From positions 1-23,359 of IMG/VR virus record IMGVR_UViG_3300047548_000910: 23,359 nt of DNA. One strand, written 5' to 3'. Position 1 is the stretch's first letter; each line of letters opens with the position of its first letter. Source of the DNA: a virus. A program made the translations under genes and the position numbers. The notes under the pieces are model-generated. The model worked only from the letters and a program-made list of their open reading frames with translations, had not been told where the DNA came from and searched no databases. This document shows positions 8,118 to 13,783 of the stretch, piece by piece.

Positions 8118-8960
8118 ATGAACCAAACTGCTAACCCATTACGTCAGTATTTCCGTCGCCCCAGCATCTATTTGAGACTACCTAGCGGCGGTGAATTTTG
8201 GCCGCAAGAATCACTGGCCTCAACTGAAAGCGGCGAATTTCCTGTTTTTCCCATGACTGCCATTGATGAAATCACGTACCGCACACCTGATGCACTGTTC
8301 AATGGAGAGGCTGTGGTCTCAGTTATTCAAAGCTGTGTGCCCAACATTCGAAATGCTTGGGAAGCACCTGCAACTGATATTAACTCTATCTTGGTTGCTA
8401 TTCGTATTGCCAGTTATGGTCACGAACTGGAGTTAGGAACTGTTTGTCCAAACTGTAGCAATCAAGCCGAATATACTCTGGACTTGCGGACTGTGCTGGA
8501 CCAACTCAAGAGCCCAGATTTCAAACACACTATCAAGCACGGGGATTTGGAGATTTTCTTCCAGCCTATTAGCTATCGCCATCAGCACGAGACCAACAGT
8601 GTACAGTTTGAGGAACAAAAGATGATTCAGATGATTCCTGGATCAGATTTGCCCGACGACGAAAAGTTGCGCAGACTTAATGCTGCACTCAAGCGTATCA
8701 CAGAACTCACAGTCAATGCTCTCAAGTACAGCATTGCAGGCATTCGTACTCCCACAGCATTTGTTACTGAAACAGAGTTCATTCAAGAGTTTTTAAACAA
8801 CTGCGATCGCAAGCTGTTTAATCAAATTCGAGATCATGTGATTGATCTTAGGCAGGTCTCTGAACTCAAGCCACTGCATATCAAATGCACTGAATGTAGT
8901 CACGAATATGACCAGCCACTAACGCTGGATATGGCAAGTTTTTTCGAAGCCGCCTCCTGA
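8118..8960 (+). CDS. 26: Baseplate hub protein gp26-like, zero-frame product
   Basis: This is a 280-residue member of the T4 gp26/gp51 baseplate family. The key block is FPMTAIDEITYRTPDALFNG (residues 44-63), followed by GEAVVSVIQSCVPNI and WEAPATDINSILVAIRIASYG. Two cysteine pairs, CPNC at 110-113 and CTEC at 257-260, would form a zinc site flanking a helical middle. In T4, gp26 (208 residues) helps assemble the central baseplate hub. AGGTG precedes the ATG by 5 bases. The gene diverges from the tape-measure gene. Its final codons contain a slippery heptamer at 8939-8945, and the next frame is open in -1, so a longer 352-residue product ending at 9175 is likely (276 residues of gp26 plus 76). 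The short form ends SFFEAAS. Confidence 0.85.
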   Translation: MNQTANPLRQYFRRPSIYLRLPSGGEFWPQESLASTESGEFPVFPMTAIDEITYRTPDALFNGEAVVSVIQSCVPNIRNAWEAPATDINSILVAIRIASYGHELELGTVCPNCSNQAEYTLDLRTVLDQLKSPDFKHTIKHGDLEIFFQPISYRHQHETNSVQFEEQKMIQMIPGSDLPDDEKLRRLNAALKRITELTVNALKYSIAGIRTPTAFVTETEFIQEFLNNCDRKLFNQIRDHVIDLRQVSELKPLHIKCTECSHEYDQPLTLDMASFFEAAS

Positions 8961-9012
8961 ACCTAAGCTACGAAGAAATTGACAAGTTGGTCCAACAAAT
9001 GGATCAGGAGGC
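8939..9012 (+). promoter_or_regulatory. Predicted -1 ribosomal frameshift site (slippery heptamer plus stem-loop)
   Basis: In the gp26 frame the sequence is AGT TTT TTC GAA, which contains T TTT TTC (8939-8945), where both phenylalanine codons re-pair perfectly after a -1 slip. Six bases later starts GCCTCCTGA (8952-8960), which is perfectly complementary to TCAGGAGGC at 9004-9012. After one A-A mismatch, two further pairs form (8962-8963 with 9001-9002). The loop is 37 bases. The gp26 stop TGA is inside the stem. The -1 frame is open from 8912 to the TAA at 9175. Heptamer, spacer and stem all match the standard bacterial and phage -1 frameshift layout. Confidence 0.75.
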
Positions 9013-9175
9013 AGATGCACTGCGAAAACAAGGACTCAAAATGTCATGGTACATGCGTGGTGGTGCCTCTTACGAAGATGTCATGAACATGAGTTACCAC
9101 GAGCGCACAATGCTCAACGAACTGATCAAAGAAAACCTCGAAACCACGCAGAAATCCAAGCTGCCATTCTTCTAA
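8987..9175 (+). CDS. Downstream frame of gp26, probably made as a -1 frameshift extension
   Basis: The frame is open from 8912 and ends at the TAA of 9173-9175. If read by a -1 slip at 8945 it adds 76 residues beginning RSRLLNLSYEEIDKL to residue 276 of gp26. Independent initiation would need TTG at 8987 or ATG at 8999, and neither has a recognisable ribosome binding site. The protein-like residues before the TTG (LLNLSYEEID) would then be lost. Visible features are a charged helix, the motif WYMRGGASYEDVM, then an acidic/basic helix ending SKLPFF. This arrangement resembles the G/GT tail assembly chaperone pairs of other tailed phages by organisation, not by proven homology. It ends in TAATG, overlapping the next gene. 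Confidence 0.7.
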   Translation: MVQQMDQEADALRKQGLKMSWYMRGGASYEDVMNMSYHERTMLNELIKENLETTQKSKLPFF

Positions 9176-9681
9176 TGTTAGACCTAGACACAGTTAAAAA
9201 AGACATCGAGACCTGGATTGTGAACTTTTGCGAAGTTGCACATCCAGCTTTAGGCAACTTCCCGCCATGTCCTTACGCTCGCAGCGCAAGATTAAAAAAC
9301 AGCTACGAAGTATACCTGGGCATGGATCCATACTATGATCTCAAGAACAGAGCACGCATGGGTATGGGCAACCGAGAAGTTATTATCTATGTCTACGACC
9401 CCAAAGAGTGGCCACATCCGTTGTTTAGTGCTAGCTTGCACAGCGCCAACACAGAGTTTTTGTTAGACGCTGATATCTTAGCACTGGAAGATCATCCCGC
9501 AGACGTAGAAGATGTCAACGGCGTTATCATGAATCAAGGGACCTACGCCATGGCCCTGGTACAAAGTCTGTCAGATCTAAACGCCAAAGCCAAGCTAGTG
9601 GCCAAGAAAGGTTTCTACGATACTTGGCCAGAAGAATACCTACAAGCATTGTTTCAGCACAGAGAGGACCCACGCCAATGA
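9175..9681 (+). CDS. Unknown 168-residue protein
   Basis: The start chosen is the ATG at 9175, which shares its A with the preceding TAA (TAATG). The frame stays open farther upstream (to 9046) but only as antisense-like overlap with the gp26 extension. The protein starts MLDLDTVKKDIETWIVNFCE and has a cysteine/proline-rich patch HPALGNFPPCPYARSARL (residues 23-40), with Cys19, His23 and Cys32. A later acidic segment reads ALEDHPADVEDVNG, and the ending is helical. No signal peptide or membrane segment is seen. I do not recognise the function. The tight coupling on both sides (TAATG before, ATGA after) shows it is read as part of one accessory operon following gp26. Confidence 0.75.
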   Translation: MLDLDTVKKDIETWIVNFCEVAHPALGNFPPCPYARSARLKNSYEVYLGMDPYYDLKNRARMGMGNREVIIYVYDPKEWPHPLFSASLHSANTEFLLDADILALEDHPADVEDVNGVIMNQGTYAMALVQSLSDLNAKAKLVAKKGFYDTWPEEYLQALFQHREDPRQ

Positions 9682-10112
9682 GCTGGCAGTTTGGTCGCAT
9701 TGATCTTAGTAAGACACACTATGTCAATGATCTTGACTGTCACTTGCTGGACCCTGTGCCTGTAAACGATGTACAACGTGTGTACAGAGACTACTGTGTT
9801 CACAAGCATTTCCAAAGTGTTATGCCCATGCTGCCCGGTAGACTCACGGATGCCAGCACAGAAATCATCGGCTACTACGATCAGGATAGGTTAGTGGCCT
9901 GGAGCATGTACAGACTCTGGGACCACGAAAACATACTCAGCGATCACTTTGCTTGGGACTATCGTAATCCCAAGCTTAGGCTGGGCATACGCAGCATAGA
10001 AAACGAATGTGCAATCTACAGAGATCGCGGATACCGCTACATGTACTTTGAAGCGGTGGAACCTTATATGCTAGACATACAAGGATTTGAAATACTAGGA
10101 CCAGTAAAATAA
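9678..10112 (+). CDS. GNAT-fold acyl/aminoacyl-transferase-like protein
   Basis: This 144-residue protein starts at an ATG overlapping the upstream TGA (ATGA), an arrangement that favours re-initiation. The block EIIGYYDQDRLVAWSMYRLW is a GNAT-like pair of strands. It is followed by NPKLRLGIRSIENECAIYRD (the acyl-CoA-binding loop and helix position) and RGYRYMYFEAVEPYML. This order resembles the C-terminal half of arginyl/leucyl-tRNA-protein transferases (the ...LGI..I..E...A...GY.Y.Y pattern) as well as ordinary GNAT acetyltransferases. Substrate is unknown. At 144 residues it would be a single GNAT domain without the N-terminal domain of Ate1/Bpt. Fold assignment is inference from pattern; catalytic residues cannot be named. 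Confidence 0.6.
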   Translation: MSWQFGRIDLSKTHYVNDLDCHLLDPVPVNDVQRVYRDYCVHKHFQSVMPMLPGRLTDASTEIIGYYDQDRLVAWSMYRLWDHENILSDHFAWDYRNPKLRLGIRSIENECAIYRDRGYRYMYFEAVEPYMLDIQGFEILGPVK

Positions 10113-10447
10113 TGGATATCTATACAATTTGGGCAAACAAAGAAGGCGACATTTCTGACCTAGACTGGGTCAACGGCATGAAAAGTTTCTTTGATCATTT
10201 AGTAAGCGAAGGCAAAATGGAAAGCTACAGAATCACACGCTGTAAAATGGGCTTCCGTAGTATTGCAGACATGCCTGAGTGGATGATTCTCATGGAGTTT
10301 AAGGACATGGGACAAATGGATTCAGCGTTTCGCAGAGTTGCACCGCTGGAAGGCGAACTTGAAACCAAACACCGGAGCTTTAACCAGTTTGTTGCTGGTG
10401 ACATTCAACACGCATTGTTTCGTGACTGGCCGGATCAGAACCTATGA
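10112..10447 (+). CDS. Small alpha-beta protein, DUF6614-like
   Basis: This 111-residue protein begins MDIYTIWANKEGDISDLDWV, continues with YRITRCKMGFRSIADMPEWM and ILMEFKDMGQMDSAFRRVAP, and ends HALFRDWPDQNL. The layout (strand, helix, strand with R-x-T-R, strand, helix, FRRV) looks like a ferredoxin-like dimeric alpha-beta barrel and resembles a bacterial family of unknown function that I believe is DUF6614. The family name is from memory and should be treated as tentative. The start overlaps the upstream stop as TAATG, and its own stop overlaps the next ATG (ATGA at 10444-10447). No catalytic residue can be named. Confidence 0.65.
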   Translation: MDIYTIWANKEGDISDLDWVNGMKSFFDHLVSEGKMESYRITRCKMGFRSIADMPEWMILMEFKDMGQMDSAFRRVAPLEGELETKHRSFNQFVAGDIQHALFRDWPDQNL

Positions 10448-10818
10448 TAGTACAAGCACCTATTTCAGTAGGCGAGTTGATTGACAAGATAACAATCTTA
10501 GAAATCAAACAGCTACATGCAATAAACGATCAACAACGTGGCAACGTAGAACAAGAACTGGCCCTGCTGTCAGAGATTGCCAGCAGCCTAAACCTGTCAG
10601 CCCATGTGCAAGAACTCAAAGAACTGCTAAAAGAAGTCAATCAAGCTCTGTGGTACATTGAAGACTTTAAACGTCAATGTGAAGCTCGTCAGGACTTTGG
10701 TGCTACGTTTGTTGATGCTGCCAGACAAGTGTATCTCAAGAACGACCGACGTGCATCGCTCAAACGCAAAATCAACGAAGTCAGTGGCAGCAGCATCGTA
10801 GAAGAAAAAATTTACTAA
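10444..10818 (+). CDS. DUF6165-like protein
   Basis: This 124-residue protein has the layout I associate with DUF6165: an N-terminal PISVGELIDKITILEIKQLH, a central helix pair, LWYIEDFKRQCEARQDFG, then FVDAARQVYLKNDRRASLKR and a C-terminal LVEEK-like ending (SIVEEKIY). It is all helical and soluble. The family has no known biochemistry; in bacteria it tends to sit near glycosyltransferase and surface-polysaccharide genes, which is background knowledge rather than evidence here. It is coupled to the previous gene by ATGA and followed 12 bases later by the sulfotransferase-like gene. Confidence 0.7.
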   Translation: MIVQAPISVGELIDKITILEIKQLHAINDQQRGNVEQELALLSEIASSLNLSAHVQELKELLKEVNQALWYIEDFKRQCEARQDFGATFVDAARQVYLKNDRRASLKRKINEVSGSSIVEEKIY

Positions 10819-10830
10819 CAAGGTCTGCGT

Positions 10831-11892
10831 ATGACAAATAAAATTGTTGCTTTTTTAACTGGGCAAAATAACGGATGCACATTTCTTGATTGGAGTGTAC
10901 TGTATCTATCAGGCCAGACACAGTTCTATTCATTTTTAGATCAAGGTTACATACCTTTAACGCACAACCCTGTGACTTCTCTCAATGCTCACGGACACAA
11001 GAAAAATCATTTGTGTGGAACCAAACGAAATGCCGAAGAAATTGAAAAATTTTTAAACCAGCAACAAGGGTTGCTGACCTTGTACCCTCGGGCTATATTG
11101 TTACGTGATGCAGCCAAACAACATGGCCTAGACATAGAGTCTTTGAATCTCACCCCAGACATAATCAACACCCTTGAAGATACCGTAGCCCAGGACCTGA
11201 GAAATCTTTGGTTACATCTAGATTCTTTGCAGTCCAAAATAGTGTATGTCGACGATGACCCTAATCTAGCAATGGCCCACATAGATCGACGCAGCATCGA
11301 GGGCGGAATCAAAATTTTTAAAAAGTCAATTACTTTGCAAGAACTCGATGAAGAGTACCAAGAACTATTTTATGCAGACAGTGTGAAAACCTGGCGGGAA
11401 TTAGGGCTAACAAACATCTGGGATGAAAGAGAACGTCGCGCATTGGATTTTCGACTGCACCTCGACTATACTCAATCCCGGCAACACCTGTTACCGTTTG
11501 AGTTACCACATCTACGTATCACTACGGCTGAGTTATGGACTCAAGGAGAATGGGTCATAAAAAGAGTCATGGACTTCTGCGAACTTGAGATTGATCAATC
11601 TCGCTGGGAACATTGGATCAATGTGTATCGTCAATGGCAGATGATTTTTCAACAGAGAATACTGTTCTGTTATCGACTACCAACAATAATAAAATCTATT
11701 GTTAACAACTGGTACTACGACATCGGCGAACTCACATTCATGCAAGAAGTTGTTGTGCAACATCTGTTGATTTACAAACACAATCTCAATCTCAAAACTT
11801 GGGAATTATCTAAATTTCCACACAATGCACAAGATCTACATAAACTGCTAGAACCCAACATACATCTAGTTCCAAACATCTATAATTCATGA
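10831..11892 (+). CDS. Sulfotransferase-like protein (tentative)
   Basis: The protein has 353 residues. The N terminus KIVAFLTGQNNGCTFLDWSV is a beta strand, a Gly/Asn/Cys loop and a helix, the position where sulfotransferases bind the 5'-phosphosulfate of PAPS, although the classical T-x-R-S/T-G motif is not clear. The middle contains SKIVYVDDDPNLAMAHIDRR, and the segment LRITTAELWTQGEWVIKRVM plus FCELEIDQSRWEHWINVY resembles the C-terminal helices of sulfotransferases and similar P-loop proteins. Function is therefore a guess at fold level. A GT-like or unknown enzyme is possible. It is the last gene of the plus-strand accessory operon, and a hairpin begins at its stop codon. The base composition is more AT-rich than that of the structural genes nearby. 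Confidence 0.6.
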   Translation: MTNKIVAFLTGQNNGCTFLDWSVLYLSGQTQFYSFLDQGYIPLTHNPVTSLNAHGHKKNHLCGTKRNAEEIEKFLNQQQGLLTLYPRAILLRDAAKQHGLDIESLNLTPDIINTLEDTVAQDLRNLWLHLDSLQSKIVYVDDDPNLAMAHIDRRSIEGGIKIFKKSITLQELDEEYQELFYADSVKTWRELGLTNIWDERERRALDFRLHLDYTQSRQHLLPFELPHLRITTAELWTQGEWVIKRVMDFCELEIDQSRWEHWINVYRQWQMIFQQRILFCYRLPTIIKSIVNNWYYDIGELTFMQEVVVQHLLIYKHNLNLKTWELSKFPHNAQDLHKLLEPNIHLVPNIYNS

Positions 11893-11916
11893 TCTACTTC
11901 GTAGATCAGTTGTTTT
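11890..11916 (+). terminator. Possible intrinsic terminator at the end of the plus-strand operon
   Basis: TGATCTAC (11890-11897) and GTAGATCA (11901-11908) form a perfect 8-bp stem closed by TTC, followed by GTTGTTTT. The first TGA is the stop codon of the sulfotransferase-like gene. The stem is only moderately GC-rich and the T run is interrupted, so termination may be partial. A second hairpin (11908-11914 with 11928-11934) overlaps it by one base. Confidence 0.45.
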
Positions 11917-12322
11917 CGCTTACGCTCAACAACTTGTATTTCTAGAGCGAAGCGATTTAAAGTTTCATCCAGATTCAATGGTCACACTTTGCCCGCACAG
12001 GGCAAAGAAACTTCATCCGAGTTCGGCAAGTCACACAGCATTATGGCATTACAGAGGCGGTTGTCCGGTACCTCGAGCCACGTCTTATTACAACGGCGGC
12101 TGACATAATACATGCTGTCGTATCATGCCAACGTGCTGCCCCACGGCAGCGTCATTTTAGCTTTTTATATTCTGTTCAAACAATCAAACCGCAAGCATTT
12201 CGCGATCGTCGTCCTGTCAAGGATAGTGATTGAGTGCTCACTAGCGCGGTGAGGCTTCCATCCCTGCGATCCGAGATCCAGGTCTAGGGCACATGAAGTT
12301 GACCTGTGCGAGTCTTAACTGC
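11893..12322. other. 430-base convergent intergenic block with several hairpins
   Basis: No long ORF lies here. Inverted repeats seen: CTTTGCCC/GGGCAAAG (11987-11994, 12000-12007) nested inside AAGTTTC/GAAACTT (11960-11966, 12007-12013); GCTGCC/GGCAGC (12135-12140, 12145-12150); TAGTGA/TCACTA (12224-12229, 12238-12243); CAGGTC/GACCTG (12279-12284, 12301-12306), which competes with GCACA/TGTGC (12289-12293, 12305-12309). An imperfect direct repeat, TTCATCCAGATTC and TTCATCCGAGTTC, flanks the nested hairpin. The block could be a structured RNA, a bidirectional termination zone, or the remains of a gene. No tRNA T-arm or anticodon-arm pattern was found on either strand. Confidence 0.5.
11982..12113 (-). 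CDS. Possible small cysteine-rich protein, 43 residues
   Basis: A minus-strand ATG at 12111-12113 opens a frame of 43 codons ending in TGA at 11982-11984. The product begins MYYVSRRCNKTWLEVPDNRL, continues CNAIMLCDLPNSDEVSLPCA and ends GKV. It has four cysteines (positions 8, 21, 27, 38), a balanced protein-like composition and no low complexity. Against it: it is short, has no clear ribosome binding site, uses codons somewhat more GC-ended than neighbours, and its last codons coincide with a strong hairpin. TATAAAAA, one base off the late consensus, lies upstream at 12162-12169 on the same strand. Function unknown. Confidence 0.3.
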   Translation of the reverse strand: MYYVSRRCNKTWLEVPDNRLCNAIMLCDLPNSDEVSLPCAGKV

Positions 12323-12751
12323 TTAAAGTTTGCCTATGATGTGACTACCATGAACACGTACTTGGATGTGTCCGTTGTAGTAGTCTTTTGATTCTAATAC
12401 ACGTCGGGAAAATTGTTCTCTTGCTTCAATGTAACTGCATTCGGCTTTGCTTTTACAATAATATAGGATTTCGCGTTGGAATTTGTCTGTGCCTAACTGT
12501 TCCACATCCTTGGTAAGCTCGGGGCTGCTACCGTAATAGTCTCGCCAATCGCTATCCACCTTGGTGCGGATCTTCTTTTTCTTTTTGCTGCCGTTTTTTA
12601 ATTTGACTGTCTTTTGTGTAGTCTTAGAGAACTTTGCTAGTTTTTTGCCTATATACATGCGGCCGTTTGTGGTGTTTGTGATTAGGTACACAAACCCCAC
12701 ACAATCTTCAGGTAGAGTGTCTACAGGTTGATTTTGATACAGCCAAGTCAT
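12323..12751 (-). CDS. GIY-YIG-type nuclease family protein
   Basis: The protein has 142 residues. The motif GFVYLITNTTNGRMYIGKK (residues 19-37) is a GIY-YIG variant with VYL for GIY and YIG intact. A lysine-rich basic loop (about residues 45-64) follows, then DWRDYYGSSPELTKDVEQLG (68-87), FQREILYYC and a glutamate-bearing ECSYIEAREQF (104-114), which supplies the likely metal-binding Glu109 or Glu112. Such short proteins are common in T4-like phages, where they are called Seg-like or putative homing endonucleases; no DNA-binding extension is visible, so a free-standing homing role is unproven. It is the last gene of the gp55-led minus operon, 18 bases after the radical SAM gene. Confidence 0.75.
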   Translation of the reverse strand: MTWLYQNQPVDTLPEDCVGFVYLITNTTNGRMYIGKKLAKFSKTTQKTVKLKNGSKKKKKIRTKVDSDWRDYYGSSPELTKDVEQLGTDKFQREILYYCKSKAECSYIEAREQFSRRVLESKDYYNGHIQVRVHGSHIIGKL

Positions 12752-12769
12752 GCATAGTAGTTATCGCTT

Positions 12770-13783
12770 TCACCACGATGTTGCGTAATTCTCATCTACT
12801 AGCGAACTACGGCATTTGGTTTGACACTCTTGCCAACCAAACGCACGGAATTCTGAGTTCCAAAAACTATCTGCTAACACTTGCTCTAGGGTTTTGTTGT
12901 GTAAGTTAAAGTTGTTTGCTATTTGCTGCCAGTCTGAATTGTGATTGTATCTGTTGGCTACCCAGCAGCAAGGGAATAATCTGCCGCGGGCATCAATGTA
13001 CAAACCTTTGTTGCCTATCTCGCACAGCGGTGTAACACCGTTGTGACTTTGTGTTTGATTGAATAGTTTTAAGTTTGTCAGGGGAATCTCTTGCCAGGCA
13101 CCTTGTTCAGATAGTGGCGTGATTTCACGTTCAAATCTGTGAGAACCACTGACAAACTTCACGCTGGGCTGTAGTGGATCCTCGGCACCATAGCTGGGAT
13201 ACACACTACCAAACTTTGTGCTCTTGGTTAGCTGGAAACGATCCACACCAAGTTTGCGGGCAAAGTCCCGCATGAAGTCTAGTCTATGTTCGTTGAACTT
13301 GAAAGCTATTGCAGCCCATACAATCTGACAAGAGCTAGTGGCTCTAAGTGTTTGTAGCCCTGAAATGATGCTGTCATAGTCGCTGTTGACTCTGTAGAGA
13401 TTGTTGCTGTTGTTGTCGTAGCCGTCGATGCTGAAATGAACGCTGTCATGGCTGTCTAGTAGCTGTCCAAGTTCAATCCACCATGCTGATTTTTTATGTG
13501 AGCCGTTGGTAATGATCACTATCTGTACAGGTTTGATACTCTTAAGATAACGTATGATATCGATTAAGTCGTGAGCATAGATAGGATCGCCATCGTCGCC
13601 GCAGAACGTAATTTTTTCTACGTTGGCCAGCACAAACTCTGGAGTAAAGTTTCGTTTAAAGAATTCGAGATCTAGTTCAGTATTGACTAGACTGTTGGGC
13701 ACTTCCTGGCGAGCACACCGCGGGCACCGCAGTGTACATTTGCTTGATACTTCAATGTGGAAATGCCAGGTAGCTAAACTCAT
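12770..13783 (-). CDS. Radical SAM/SPASM-type enzyme
   Basis: This 337-residue protein has the radical SAM cluster motif CTLRCPRC near the N terminus (Cys16, Cys20, Cys23, CxxxCxxC), a GDDGDP stretch at 62-67 (the GGEP position that contacts the SAM methionine), IITNGSH at 90-96, and HFSIDGYD at 116-123. The C-terminal part has CEIGNKGLYIDARGRLFPCC (254-273) and CQTKC (320-324), the cysteine layout of SPASM-type auxiliary iron-sulfur clusters. SPASM enzymes usually modify peptides or act in cofactor maturation; the substrate here is unknown. The ATG at 13783 overlaps the gp46 stop (ATGA), so it is translationally coupled to the recombination nuclease. It is not part of the T4 core gene set. 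Confidence 0.85.
   Translation of the reverse strand: MSLATWHFHIEVSSKCTLRCPRCARQEVPNSLVNTELDLEFFKRNFTPEFVLANVEKITFCGDDGDPIYAHDLIDIIRYLKSIKPVQIVIITNGSHKKSAWWIELGQLLDSHDSVHFSIDGYDNNSNNLYRVNSDYDSIISGLQTLRATSSCQIVWAAIAFKFNEHRLDFMRDFARKLGVDRFQLTKSTKFGSVYPSYGAEDPLQPSVKFVSGSHRFEREITPLSEQGAWQEIPLTNLKLFNQTQSHNGVTPLCEIGNKGLYIDARGRLFPCCWVANRYNHNSDWQQIANNFNLHNKTLEQVLADSFWNSEFRAFGWQECQTKCRSSLVDENYATSW

Noticed and set aside
9046-9174. Upstream extension of the 168-residue gene
   Set aside because: This stretch overlaps the gp26 extension frame, whose sequence is more protein-like, and the ATG at 9175 makes a normal TAATG junction.
11990-12035. 5S-rRNA-like words (GCCGAACTC followed by GATGAAG) on the minus strand
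   Set aside because: Similarity stops after about 10 bases, and the flanks do not form a 5S structure; treated as chance.
12192-12220. Perfect TTGACA on the minus strand (12220-12215) in the gap
   Set aside because: No acceptable -10 box lies 15-19 bases downstream (TGCTTG or ATGCTT), so it is not called a promoter.
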